64,000 bases of DNA from CAVVUF01 sp963751425 (GCA_963751425.1 CAVVUF010000001.1:310001-374000), one strand, 5' to 3'. Shown: positions 20,301 to 30,300, counted from the stretch's first letter. The notes: a model not told the origin generated them from the letters alone. Program-made: numbers and translations.

Positions 20301-20467
20301 TCGAACGCATGCTCGCACTGCACCAGCAGCTCGCCGCCGCCAAGACGCCCAACGAAAAGACCCACCTTCAGCGGCAAATTGAGACCACCGACCGGGAGAT
20401 CGACCGGTTGGTTTACGAGCTATATGAGCTGACGGAGGCGGAGATCAGGCTCGTGGAGGGGAAATGA
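17318..20467 (+). CDS. Single-chain restriction-modification enzyme, Type IIG-like (several frameshifts)
   Basis: A protein of about 1040 residues spread over several frames. The N-terminus has a PD-(D/E)xK nuclease core: PDYAFRIGQT and FVEAKKP (near residues 80-95). The methylase carries motif I LDPACGSGSFLLGAY (near 18528) and motif IV NPPYVRS (near 19080), the signature of N6-adenine methyltransferases. A TaqI-like target-recognition region follows, and the C-terminus (20207-20467) is the usual helical tail with NPFPIRPINFSDP and LVYELYELTEAE. The frame breaks near 17515, 17975, 18300, 18655, 18800, 19006 and 20190. The break at 20190 is an extra G in a GGGGG run. RBS GGAGGG precedes ATG 17318. 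It probably cuts and methylates one DNA site; no separate specificity subunit is visible. Confidence 0.82.
18995..19047. repeat. Palindromic element inserted in the restriction-modification gene
   Basis: A 53-base GC-rich palindrome (arms CCCCCTTCCCG at 19010-19020 and CGGGAAGGGGG at 19024-19034; outer arms CCTATCCCCC and AGATAGGGGGTTAGG) sits between the codons for EVF and GSGGFDVVIG. It is flanked by GG on both sides. Restoring one C in the CCCCC run makes it 54 bases with no stop, encoding a proline-rich 18-residue insert. Confidence 0.75.
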
Positions 20468-20522
20468 TCAGAACCATACGGCGCAGCGTAAAGAGCATTT
20501 TTTGATTAATAAGGAGGTTATA

Positions 20523-21739
20523 TTGAATACTGTTGCACCCGAAAGTATGGGGTTTTCAGCCTCAAGGTTAGACCGCATCCAAACCGTTATGCAGTCCTTG
20601 GTCGACCAGGGCAGGCTGCCCGGCGCCGTCACCGTAATCGCCCGCCACGGCAAGGTCGCTCACGCCGGATGCTTTGGCATGGCTGATATCGAGGCTAAGA
20701 AACCAATACAGATGGATGCCCTCTTCCCAATCTTTTCGATGACCAAGCCCATCACAGCGGCGGCGGTGATGCTGCTCTATGAGCGGGGCTGCTTCCAGCT
20801 TTACGACCCTCTCTCCAAATTCCTGCCCGAGTTTAAGGGAGGAAAGTTTATATTAAGACATCCGAAAAGGGGATTGAGTTGGAGGAAAGAGAACGTGAGA
20901 TCACAATTTACGACCTCCTGACCCAAACCTCGGGGCTGATCAGTGGATTCTGGCTAGATCAACCACTTGCTCAAATCTACCAGGAATCCGGTGTACAGCG
21001 CCCCGATATCACGCTGCAGGAATTTTCTCAGTTGATCGCCAGGCTGCCAGGCTTGCACCAGCCGGGCAAGGCGTGGCGCTACGGGGAATCATTCGATATT
21101 CTACCCCGCCTGGTCGAGGTCGTTTCGGGCTTGCCGTATGCCACCTTTCTAAAGCAGAACATCTTCGAGCCGCTGGGCATGGTGGATACCGGTTATTATG
21201 GCGCGCAGGAAGCCGGGGAGCGCTTCGTGAAGTACTACGGTTATTCGCCAACCCGGGAATTCGTCGAAGCGGTCGAGCCCGATCGGCTGGTCCCTTCGAC
21301 CTTTGCCTGGGGAGGTTTTGGGCTGGTATCCACCGCGGGTGACTTTCTAAAGTTTGCCCAGATGCTGCTGAACGGCGGCGAGCTGCAGGGTAGACGGCTC
21401 CTGGGTCCGCGGACCGTGCAGTACATGACCCAGAACCATTTGCCCCCAGAGATGATCCCCATCCAGCTTGCACCGGGTGCTTCCTTCAACGGTTACGGCT
21501 ACGGTTTTGGAATGCGCGTGCTGACCGATGTACGGAGGTTGAATGGCTTGGGGTCAGAAGGCGAATACGGCTGGTACGGTTACGGGGGCACTTATTTTTG
21601 GGTCGACCCGAAGGAAGGTTTGATCGGCTTGATCCTGATGCGCATCGAACCTTACAGCTCGATGCAGTTCGAGACGATGGGTTATTTCGCCTTCATTGAT
21701 ACCTTCCGGGCGCTGACCTACCAGGCGATGGTCGATTGA
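20523..21739 (+). CDS. Serine hydrolase of the beta-lactamase class C / PBP family (one frameshift)
   Basis: About 405 residues. The TTG start at 20523 follows AAGGAGG at 20511-20517. The active-site SxxK is SMTK at residues 72-75, and YGESFDILPRLVEVVSG is the second conserved block. Blocks GYYGAQEAGERF and YGYGFGMRVL follow. The frame breaks near 20850-20880 (GGKFILRHPKRG versus ELEEREREITIYDLL). No signal peptide is seen, so an intracellular esterase or peptidase role is more likely than cell-wall work. The next gene begins 12 bases after the stop. Confidence 0.8.
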
Positions 21740-21750
21740 AAGGAGAATCC

Positions 21751-22791
21751 ATGGGCGGTCAAAACGAAAATTCTGCAGGAGCCATGCTCCTGCAGCCTGA
21801 TCCACCGCAGGGAATCCCAACCTCCGAATTAATCGACCAAGCCATCGACCGCTTATACCTGACAGGCGCACTCCGCGCCGCGGTGGAGCTGGGGCTTTGG
21901 CAGAAGATCAACTCGGGTATGGATACCGCTGAAAAAATTGCCATGCAGGAAGGCTGGGACCTGGTGGGTACGCGCATCCTGCTAGAGGCAGTCTCTGCCC
22001 TCGAGCTGTTGACAAAAGAGGGTGATCGCTACGTTCTGGTCCCTAAATCCGCTTATTACTTGATCCCTGGAAAACCCACCTATAAAGGCAGCCTGCTGTT
22101 GAACGAAATTAACTGGGATGGGAATGGAAAACTCGCCCAGGCAGTCCGCAGCGGGAAGCGTCCCATAAATTATGATGCCACGTCAAGCGAAGTGGTCAAT
22201 ACCTGGATTGCGGATTATTCGCGCAGTTGGGTATACCCAGAGAGCTACCAGGATACGGCAGAGAAGCTGTGGCAGTCGCTGGGCGTCGAGGCGCGGGAGG
22301 GGATGAGGGTATTGGACGTGGCTTGCGGACCGGCACCGTATTCGCTGGCCCTGGCGCGAAAAAACCCCGCTGTGCAGCTCACCTGGAACGATCGGGAAGA
22401 GATACTTCAAACGGCTGGGAAAGCCGCTGCCTCCCTGGGATTGACAAACCAGGTTGAAAGCTTGCCAGGCGACATGTGGGCTGCGGACTTTGGCAGCCGC
22501 GTTTTTGAACTCGCTTATCTGGGCAATGTCACCCACTTCTTCAGCGCAGAGCAAAATACGCGCCTGTTCCGCAAGGTGCAGGCAGCCCTGGCACCCGGTG
22601 GGATGATTGTGGTGAATTCGATGGTCCGGCAGGAGAAAAGCAATGCCGTCTGGGCGGACTTGTGGCTCTATGCTGCAACAGCCTCCGGCAAGGCATACGA
22701 TTTCTCTGATTATCGAACCATGCTCGAAGAGGCGGGCTTTACGAATGTCGAGGATATCGACCAGGGGCCGATCAAGGCAATTAATCTTTAG
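21751..22791 (+). CDS. O-methyltransferase-like protein with dimerisation domain
   Basis: This 346-residue SAM-dependent methyltransferase has a winged-helix dimerisation region (residues 25-105, ending YVLVPKSAYYLI) like that of O-methyltransferase family 2. The catalytic fold has motif I LDVACGPAPYSLALA (near residue 188) and a later YLGNVTHFF block. ATG 21751 sits 6 bases after AAAGGAGA, 12 bases after the serine hydrolase stop, so the two form an operon. The substrate is a small molecule that cannot be named. Confidence 0.8.
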   Translation: MGGQNENSAGAMLLQPDPPQGIPTSELIDQAIDRLYLTGALRAAVELGLWQKINSGMDTAEKIAMQEGWDLVGTRILLEAVSALELLTKEGDRYVLVPKSAYYLIPGKPTYKGSLLLNEINWDGNGKLAQAVRSGKRPINYDATSSEVVNTWIADYSRSWVYPESYQDTAEKLWQSLGVEAREGMRVLDVACGPAPYSLALARKNPAVQLTWNDREEILQTAGKAAASLGLTNQVESLPGDMWAADFGSRVFELAYLGNVTHFFSAEQNTRLFRKVQAALAPGGMIVVNSMVRQEKSNAVWADLWLYAATASGKAYDFSDYRTMLEEAGFTNVEDIDQGPIKAINL

Positions 22792-22832
22792 GGTTTTTAA
22801 GATCGTTTACGGATATCACCTGCTCGATCTTC

Positions 22833-22900
22833 AACGCGGAGCCGCTGAGATAGCGGAGAATTTTAAGGGAAAAACTCCGCGTTCTCAGCCTCCCCGCGTA
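22833..22900. repeat. Palindromic intergenic repeat (CGCGGAG...CTCCGCG family)
   Basis: Left arm CGCGGAGCCGCTGAG (from 22835) is an imperfect inverted copy of the right arm CTCCGCG-TTCTCAGC-CTCCCCGCG (22876-22898). It lies between two same-strand genes and resembles the element at 17159. Confidence 0.7.
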
Positions 22901-22980
22901 AATCTTTTCGAAAACCGCTTATCATTTCAGATGCAATGTGAAACAACCTAAAATCCGTGATGAGCATATAATCATCCCAT

Positions 22981-23202
22981 ATGCAAACCCTCCGCATCCT
23001 CCTCGTATCCCTCATCTGCGCTCCCTTGCTCTGGCTTCTGCTGAGCACCTTGTGGAACGGCCTGCGCACCGGCAAGATGCGCTGGCGCGATACCACTTCA
23101 GTCTGCGACCGGCGCAAGCAGCCGCTGCTGTACTGGTTCCTGGTGGTCGTCTTTTCGGGCTTTTCAACCGTCATCGCCTATGCTTGGATCCAGGCTTTCT
23201 AG
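22981..23202 (+). CDS. Small two-helix membrane protein
   Basis: This 73-residue protein has two hydrophobic segments (LLVSLICAPLLWLLLSTLW and LLYWFLVVVFSGFSTVIAYAW) joined by a basic loop with KMRWRDTTSVCDRRKQP. It looks like a real small gene because the next gene (GNAT) starts 4 bases after its stop. No family is recognised. The weak promoter region at 22960-22980 (ATATAATC) would serve it. Confidence 0.55.
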   Translation: MQTLRILLVSLICAPLLWLLLSTLWNGLRTGKMRWRDTTSVCDRRKQPLLYWFLVVVFSGFSTVIAYAWIQAF

Positions 23203-23206
23203 TCCT

Positions 23207-24136
23207 ATGACAAGCCTCTCCTTTCGCCCGGTTAATTACACCCAGGACCTTTCAAAGATCAGCGAGCTGCTGCTCGCCTGGCGCCTGGCCCATGACCTGC
23301 GCCAATACCCAACCCTCTGGAGGGTGCGCTTATTCCTCACCTCCCGCGTCTGGGACCCGAGGCTAGATACTCGCTTATGGGAAAGCGCCTCCGGGCAAGC
23401 CGTTGGGCTGGCACTGCTCTGGCGCAGGCATTCAAACTCCGACTATCTCGCCCTGGAGGCCTTTCCGCATCCAAGTTTCACGACGGAGGAGCTGCTGGCA
23501 GAGATGTTCGGCTGGGGAGAGCAGCGCTCGCGCGAGATTGCCGCCGAACAGGATGCGCATCTGAACATCTTTGCCATTGTTTATTCAGGGCATCCCACGC
23601 CAGTCGAGCTGCTCGCCCAGGCGGGCTTCACCCGGCAGCCACCCAACTCGGAAGGACACAACCATTATTTATCCCGCCCGCTGCAGGGGGAGATTCCCTT
23701 GCCAGCCCTCCGACCTGGCGATACCCTCCGCCCGCTCAAAAGCGAGGCTGACCTGGAGGCTTACCAGGCTCTCTCCAGCTTCGCCAAAGTCAACCCGCTC
23801 TTTGTGAAGGAGCAGCTCGCCAGCCCTGAATACCGGCACCTGGTCATCCAGGAGCCTTCTGGGGCATTCGCGGCTTACTGCGAATGCTCTGTCTGCTTGC
23901 GTGAATGGCAGCCTGGCAAGCCGCGCCTTGGCTGGATCGATTACATGGAGACCCGTTCTGACCTGCAGCGGCAGGGGCTGGGGAAAGCCGTCCTCATGGC
24001 GGGCTTGAAACAGCTGCAAGATTGGGGAGCCGAGACTGCCATGCTGGTCACCATCTCGACGAACGCTGCCGCGGTGAGTTTGTATCAGAGCACGGGTTTT
24101 ATGCCCTACGAGGGGATAGAACCGGCTTGTATATAA
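23207..24136 (+). CDS. GNAT-family N-acetyltransferase
   Basis: About 309 residues from ATG 23207. The C-terminal GNAT fold has an acetyl-CoA pyrophosphate loop RSDLQRQGLGKAVLMAGL near residue 255 and a final NAAAVSLYQSTGF block. The first 200 residues look like a degenerate GNAT half (NAT_SF tandem). It starts 4 bases after the small membrane-protein gene and is likely co-transcribed. The substrate is unknown. Confidence 0.75.
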   Translation: MTSLSFRPVNYTQDLSKISELLLAWRLAHDLRQYPTLWRVRLFLTSRVWDPRLDTRLWESASGQAVGLALLWRRHSNSDYLALEAFPHPSFTTEELLAEMFGWGEQRSREIAAEQDAHLNIFAIVYSGHPTPVELLAQAGFTRQPPNSEGHNHYLSRPLQGEIPLPALRPGDTLRPLKSEADLEAYQALSSFAKVNPLFVKEQLASPEYRHLVIQEPSGAFAAYCECSVCLREWQPGKPRLGWIDYMETRSDLQRQGLGKAVLMAGLKQLQDWGAETAMLVTISTNAAAVSLYQSTGFMPYEGIEPACI

Positions 24137-24213
24137 GCTGCAAAGTGCAAGGATAAAAATGAAAACTGCGCCAGGTAGGGGAAACAGACAATTAAATAAC
24201 CCCTTTTTCATAT

Positions 24214-25689
24214 CAATACCTTCGCCAATTACGGCGATGAAACGGGCAGTTTAGCCGACATGAATACTGCCCAAAGCGGCGACTTTGCGGAAAAGCTGGG
24301 CAACTAAAATATCATCGGGTTTTTGCGGAAGTATTTTTAGCATCTCAGTCGCATATCTGTACCCTCGGTAATAGGATTTCAGATCCAGAACACCAAAATC
24401 GGGATCGGTTTGTCGGAACATCGCACATTAACACTTGAGATAGATTGACCATAAACAAAGATAGGTTGGCGGCATTGGTAACGGCAGTTTGCGTTGACAT
24501 TCATGAAATCTTCCAACCCCCAGAACTGTTTGGCGTCCCTGAAATTGAACTCGATTTGGAATCTCAGAGCTGTAATAATCGACCAGTTTCTCAAAGGACA
24601 GTTCCAGATCACTGCTGAACAGAATGACGTGGCCGAGGCTTGGGTGGCGAGATTGGTTTTGACAAGGATGACCACATTGAGCGGCACAGGGAAATCCTTG
24701 TGCAGGAGCTGGGCCTGGTAAGTGCAAGTCTGAAACCCATCTTTCACGGTAGTGTACTTGAGATACTGCTCAGGGATGTGAGCATAATCGACTCGTTTTC
24801 CATATTTGCGACTTATGGACCTCACTTGGCTATGGACCCACGTAGGGAAAGCACAGGGCCGCATCCCAGCGCAGCTTGGAGATCAGATGCAATCCGGCTT
24901 TGCCGAACCATTTGAAAGGCGGGATAGTTGCCAAAATGACCATCCATGGCCAGGTAAGTGGGGCGGAGCAAAAGGCTGATGCTGTACAAGGAGTGCTTTG
25001 AGCATCTTTTGGATCCGTTGCAACTCTGGGTTGAGGGTCACTGTCCGCTCTTGTTTTTGTTCTTGCTGCCTTTGGGTCGTCCCGGTTTGCGCTTTCGGCT
25101 CAGCTGGATTTGACTTTTTTCGCTTCTTTCTTGGCTTTGCTGGCTGCTTTTCTCTTCCTGGCTGCGTACCGTTTGCTCCACGCACAGCGGATACGAACAC
25201 CGCTGGCTGAACGCTCGACCAGGGAGACCACAAAGAAGGACAGGCTTGGAATGACCTTTCTGCTGTATCCCGGAGAAAAAATGATCCAACCCATAGGTCT
25301 TCTTCCCGGCTTTGCTGACCACACTTTCATCACCAGCCAGCATGTAAACCGATCTCTTTCTGAAACAGGTGCTGGCTGAAAGAACTGCCAGAACACTTGC
25401 GCCCACGGGATCGCCGTATAGTAAAAGCGTTGGATGCGTGCGATAGCTGCCGCCTTTTCCGGCCCAGCGCGATAGTCCCAACATGGTTACCCGCCCAGTC
25501 ATAGCCAGCATTGCTAAAATAACCCGGCTCATTTGTCGGAGAGTTGTTTTGGATAAACTGTCTTCGATCGGTTTTAAAAGTGCTAAAATGTCCATTGTGG
25601 GCTTTTGTAGTTCCTGAGTTGTTGTCTTGGTAAACTCAACTCTACTACAGAAGCCCTTTCACTTCAGTCTAATTTTGGCGAAGGTATTG
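24214..25689 (-). mobile_element. Insertion sequence, about 1.48 kb, with 15-bp inverted repeats
   Basis: CAATACCTTCGCCAA at 24214-24228 matches in inverted orientation TTGGCGAAGGTATTG at 25675-25689. The enclosed minus-strand DDE transposase fills almost the whole element. No clear target-site duplication can be read from the flanks. The element is about 1476 bases. Confidence 0.8.
24251..25595 (-). pseudogene. DDE transposase (IS4/IS701-like), frameshifted
   Basis: About 448 codons run from ATG 25595 (MDILALLKPIEDSL) to a TAA at 24251-24253. Blocks include TGRVTMLGLSRWAGKGGSYR, LAGDESVVSKAGKKTYGLD, GRPKGSKNKNK, and FQIEFNFRDAKQFWGLEDFMNV, the last near the catalytic Glu. The end reads SYYRGYRYATEM...LFRKVAALGSI. 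The frame is broken in several places (near 25350, 25030, 24870, 24500 and 24405). Every block is present, so the breaks may be sequencing indels and the element could be intact. Confidence 0.75.
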
Positions 25690-25952
25690 CCATGTCTCAA
25701 CCCATTATTTATATTTAAGTCAGGCTGGAAAAATCATTTCCAATGTCCAATTTTAAGAAAATGGATTGTGAAAAATGATGCAAATTGGAGGAAATTATGC
25801 TATAGTTAAGTGAGTTCCACCACGACTATCATCCCTCTGAAGTGAGATTGTTGGCAAAATTTATTCGAAAAATGCACAAGTATGGCAGGCTTTGGTCTAC
25901 ATTGCCATATAACGAAACGTCCTGGATCATGTTATGAAGAAAGGAAAAAATA

Positions 25953-26258
25953 ATGGCCATTCTCGCACGGCAAGTTCAGCATATCTATGCGGATAAATGG
26001 GAAGAATTAGAAGTTATCGACAAAGAAAATACTGCGGTAGAGGCTAAGTATGGCATTCCTCCAAAGAAACGATATTGGATGATGAGTGGACAAGATGAAA
26101 TGGGTACGCTGATCGTCGAGTACGAGTGGGAAAGCCTTGCAGCCATGGAAGAGGCTTATGCGAAGCTCGACGTCGATCCAGTACACCAAGAGCTGAGTAA
26201 AAGAACTAATGGAATCCTCCGGGACATTCGCCTTGAGATTTACATGATTTTGCCCTGA
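25953..26258 (+). CDS. Small NIPSNAP-like / dimeric alpha-beta barrel protein
   Basis: This 101-residue soluble protein starts with MAILARQVQHIYADKWEELEVIDKE and has a YRxxxGxxDExGTLIVEYEW-like middle (YWMMSGQDEMGTLIVEYEW) and PVHQEL near residue 77. The layout fits small dimeric ferredoxin-like folds such as NIPSNAP. The ATG follows AAAGGAAAAAATA. It sits just right of the insertion sequence, in an AT-richer area, and no partner gene is seen. Confidence 0.55.
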   Translation: MAILARQVQHIYADKWEELEVIDKENTAVEAKYGIPPKKRYWMMSGQDEMGTLIVEYEWESLAAMEEAYAKLDVDPVHQELSKRTNGILRDIRLEIYMILP

Positions 26259-26289
26259 GCTATCCGGGTTAACCAGAGAGATTCTAATC

Positions 26290-26430
26290 TCACTTCACCA
26301 AACGCCCGCGATATGGCACATGCAACAAGCCTGCCGCCTTTTGCTTTGCTTGCTCAGGGCGCCGGTCATACCGCTGGGTGGTGGTCCCACTCGAATGCCC
26401 TGCCATGCGGGCTGACAGGTTTGTCAATAT
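26290..26430 (-). pseudogene. C-terminal remnant of a tyrosine recombinase (integrase)
   Basis: Reading on the minus strand up to a TGA at 26290-26292, the peptide contains ARMAGHSSGTTTQRYDRRPE, then AKQKAAGLLHVPY and ends RLVK. This is the C-terminal box of XerD-like tyrosine recombinases: the GH(S) histidine, the QRYD nucleophile Tyr and the LLHVPYR tail. Upstream (towards higher coordinates) the frame breaks and the catalytic Arg box is not recognised. The 5' part of the gene appears lost or highly decayed. It lies beside the insertion sequence, which supports an old mobile island. Confidence 0.75.
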
Positions 26431-27518
26431 GCACCAGAAATACGGCTGCTCTGACTGCCCGTTGCAGCCCTTCTTATCCTGCCAAAACCTTGAGATAATC
26501 GATTTCCAACACCTGAAGGCGCTTGGCTTTGATGCTACTTTGGCAGTTTTCTCTTGCTTCGCAGTTCAAGCATGTTTCTCAAGACCGCTAAGTTATGAGG
26601 TTTATCTTTGCGCCGACTGCGTCTTCGTTGAAGGCATATCATACCAGTGTAAGCGTTCTCATGCCGTAACTGCGTTTCGCTTGCGGTTTTTTCAGCGTGC
26701 TCTCTAGACTAGAGATGAAGTATCGATCTGCCTTCGACTCTCCATACGGCGCTCGAAAGGTCTCCAGGGTTTGACGCTTCGCGCTGCATCCGGATTTGGC
26801 AGATACTGGGGATCGGAATCGTCAACCTGACGGTTTCATGCGTCATGGTCTTTGTTGACTCTTTGCTAACTATGTGGCCCTTTCATAGTTGAACATTGTT
26901 ATCTTCAAACAGATCGTGATATCTTCATACAGATGGCCTGATTTTCTCTGAGCGCCAGATATAATCCCTTGGCTTAGGTGTTTTGGCGATTTGTCTGAGT
27001 GCATGGCTCACGGTGACATGCCTCTTGACTTCAGGATTTCACATTGGGGGATAGCGTATTTCTTTGACTTTCTCACTTACGCTGCCGCCAGCTGGTTCTC
27101 TGTCGCCAGGCCTGACATATAGATGGCTGCTTGCTGCCTCTCGTCTCGCGCCGCTTGCTTCCTCGATGGCGATCCCTGCCTGTGTCATTCTTGATGGCTT
27201 GTCCCTCCTGAAGCTGCTCTCAAATTCCTGCGTCCATGCGCAACCTCTCCAAATGTGTCTGCGTGGGTCCTTGGTAGCTTCAAATCCCTTCGCCTTCCAG
27301 CTTGTCTTCCAATAACTCGATGTCTACCACTGTCCGCTCCACAGATCCTCCACAGATTGCTTGATCGATTCCTTAGTCTGTGCCGTTTTGTGCGATCTAT
27401 GCGGTCTCTGACTTTGCTGAAATGCTTGTTTGCTTCCTATTCCGCTCAAGTCTGGCGCTCCTTTCTTACGCCCTTATCTCCCCTTCTTTTAGATGCGATT
27501 ACCCTGCATACAAGTATT
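26431..27518. other. Decayed AT-richer stretch without a recognisable gene
   Basis: About 1.1 kb with no convincing gene on either strand. It may hold degraded upstream sequence of the recombinase remnant. Short open frames here lack ribosome binding sites and family features. CTCTAGACTAGAG at 26700 is a short palindrome. Confidence 0.55.
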
Positions 27519-27533
27519 TTGGCGAAGGTATTG
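27519..27533. repeat. Solo terminal inverted repeat of the insertion sequence
   Basis: TTGGCGAAGGTATTG, identical to the right end of the element at 25675-25689 (also preceded by TT). No matching transposase or second end is seen beside it, so it is probably a solo end or the edge of a deleted copy. Confidence 0.65.
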
Positions 27534-27663
27534 TCATATATAATCATATATATCTGTAGTGGTGGAATTCCTATCTTAGTGTTAATTTGCGTTATATGGC
27601 TGCTCAATAATAAAAATTGATTTGTCAGGCGTTCCCTCATACTATGAATAGGAGGATATTTGA

Positions 27664-28776
27664 ATGGAAATCCATCCAGCTCGCGACGATCTCCAGAGGA
27701 GATATCAAGGATCTAAATGTGAGACGTTTTGTTGACGAAACGGTCAACTTGATGAAGGCAGAGGCAATGCAGGCTCTTCTCAATTTTAAGGATCCCGTGA
27801 AATTTCCTGTAAAGCATGAAAAACTAACAGTCGGTAAAATCCCCAAACAATATCGTTCAGTCGGCATGGTTGTCACAGATCGGTTAAGAGTAAGCCAGTC
27901 AAAAAGCAAGCTCAAATCCGCCAGCGGGCAACTTATCCGGAGGTTTACACACCCGAAATTAAATATTTTGTAAAACAACATAATGTTGATTTTTTGTCGA
28001 AAAAAAACATCATGCAACAAGTAGATTTGAAATCCTGCTATTCCTTCGTGAATCCAACTTATGCCGAATCCCTCCTTAAATACATTTCCGATCTCCTTGA
28101 GCAGATCGTTAGCAATAACAACACAGCGGTCCCTAACAAGAGGCATTAAATTTCGTCTACATTATGTTAAATGTGTAGACGAGACAAACCCAGAGGTTAT
28201 GGGAAAAGATGAAATCGCCATGGGCGTAGTATCCAACGACGATAAAGGGATTGTCAAGAAAACCAAGGAATTTAAAGTAGGAAGTTTCAACGATGGCGAC
28301 GTCAAGAATTATGACCCTCTAGAAGAATTAGCGGATTTCGCCCTTGAAGGTGATTACCCGAAATCCTTCGCAGTATACATCGCCTTAGCTGAAAAGGATG
28401 CGGGTAAGTTTGGCGATTTTCTCGTGGACTTATACGAGGCGGTTAAAGCCGGGGTTGTGTACATCCTGCAGCAACTCGGAAGTCTTGCTGGTGCTTCGAT
28501 CGGTGCTGCGATCGGTGCTTCAACAGGCAGTGCTTTAGCCCCGCCTATCGGTACGATTATTGGTGTCATTATTGGGTTGATCCTCGGGGCATTGGTCGGC
28601 TGGCTTGTCGTGGCAGCACGCGATGACATCTTTGAGCCTCAGTTTGCAACGTGCACATTAACCGATGCAACGGCGACCTTTGTTGAGGACAGCCTTGTCT
28701 CGCCAACCATGGGCCTGGTCTATCAGGATTTTGGCGGAACGTTAAAGCCTGGTATAGCTGGGAGCTCGTGCAATAA
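27664..28776 (+). CDS. Hypothetical protein with glycine-zipper hydrophobic segment (several frameshifts)
   Basis: ATG 27664 follows AGGAGG at 27649-27654 with 9 bases between. The product of about 370 residues is read over several frames, breaking near 27720, 27895, 28130 and 28738. Blocks include TYPEVYTPEIKYFVKQHN, CVDETNPEVMGKDEIAMG, ALAEKDAGKFGDFLVDLYE and a C-terminus KAWYSWELVQ. A strongly hydrophobic glycine-rich stretch near two thirds of the length (GASIGAAIGAS and GTIIGVIIGLILGALVGWL) fits a glycine zipper, common in pore-forming or membrane-inserting proteins. An alternative start at 27646 has no ribosome binding site. I do not recognise a named family. It neighbours the mobile island, and the base composition is AT-richer than the rest. 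Confidence 0.6.
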
Positions 28777-28912
28777 CGAGAACCTCCATCCTCACGATAG
28801 AAGGGGATGCTTTCCTGATTTCCGAATTCCTAAGTTATTACCTGCGCCTTGCGAAAGGCCTCAGAATTGGCTGCGCCCGGCTTCACTGAGGGCGTAGATA
28901 AAAGAGGCATCA

Positions 28913-30300
28913 ATGAAAACTTTGCTGAGATTTTCCCTGGTCGCCATCCTGGGATTGACGGCCTGCCAGCCTGCCACTCCCAAGCCTGCCGGTGCTTATA
29001 TCATCAAGAACGTGACAGTCATTGATGTCGAAAAAGGCCTCGCCATCCCAGATCAAACCATCACGGTGGTCGGGCGACCAGATCGAAGCGATCGCTGCGC
29101 AAGCCGGAGCAGGTGCAACGGAAACTGCAGAGGTGATCGATGGCAACGGGTTGTACGTGATCCCCGGTCTCGTCGACGCGCATGTCCATTATTACGATGC
29201 GCCGACCTTCGGACGATTGCTGATCGCCAAGGGTGTCTTGCTCGTCCGAGATATGGGTATGCCTGATGAATACATCCTGAAATTGCGCGATGAGCTGAAC
29301 CGGGGTACGACGCTGGGACCTGAGATGGTCGCCACCGGTGCAATGCTGGATGGCAGTCCGCCTGTGATCCCCTCCATCTCTCTGGCTGTCCAAACACCTG
29401 AGCAGGGACGCCTCGCGGTGCAAAAGCAGGCAGCAGCCGGGGTGGACATGATCAAGGTTTACAGCAAACTCGACAATGAGACCTTCATGGCGATCCTTGG
29501 CGAAGCAAAGAAATCGGGGCTCAAGGTGGTCGGGCATGTGCCGGATTCGATCTACATCGAAGACGCCGCAGAGGCTGGTCTCTCCAGCATCGAGCACTGG
29601 TTTGGGTTTGAGAAAGTCATCGCCAAGCTCCTGGGGGAACCGGTTAATCTGACCTATACAGGCCTTGGAGCGGGGTATGAGGGAATGCTGCACCTGGACG
29701 AGGTGGACCCACAGGCGCTTCAGGATTTTTACCAGCGGCTGCGAGCCAGTGGCGTGACCGTTGATCCGACTGTGGTCACCTTCAAGAACTGGCCCAATGT
29801 CGACAACTTCGAAGCCAAAGACATACCAGGGGGAGAGTACCTTTCGCAAAACCTTCTCTCCATGTGGAAAACCCAATGGGCCGGGCAGACAGAGTTCCCC
29901 GATCTGTTCTGGCAGAACTGGGCGCAGATGGTCCAGGGGATGAACGAGGCTGGAGTGCCGCTGATGGTGGGCACCGACCTGATGTGCCCCGGTCTCGTCC
30001 CCGGCTTTTCGGTCCACGAGGAAATGGCCATCTGGCAAGATGCGGGCATCCCGGCAGCAGATATCTTGCGCAGTGCTACGCTCGTGCCTGCCCAGTTCAC
30101 GGGTCTGGGAGACCGTCTCGGCAGCCTCAGCGCTGGGAAAGACCGCCTCCTTCGTCCTCCTGAGGGCTAATCCCCTGGAAGACATCCGCAATGCTGAGCA
30201 AATCGAGGCTGTTTTCCTGCGCGGGCAGTACTTCGACCGCCAGGCGCTCGACCAGCTGCTCAAAGAAGCGCAAGAGCTGGCTAAGCAGCCAGCTCCGTGA
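28913..30300 (+). CDS. Lipoprotein amidohydrolase (two frameshifts)
   Basis: About 462 residues with lipobox LTAC at residues 15-18, so it is membrane-anchored and faces outside. Metal motif DAHVHYYD (near residue 85) is the HxH of the amidohydrolase superfamily. Lys-region MIKVYSKLD, GHVPD, SSIEHWFG and GTDLMCPG (metal Asp) follow. The C-terminal strand ends ANPLEDIRN...FLRGQYFDR. The frame breaks near 29075 (VVG-DQIEA) and near 30140 (SAGK-TASF). The family acts on imidazolone, dipeptide or aryl-substituted substrates; the substrate here cannot be told. Confidence 0.82.

Noticed and set aside
26700..26712. CTCTAGACTAGAG palindrome as an operator or att site
   Set aside because: Isolated short palindrome in decayed sequence with no promoter or gene next to it.
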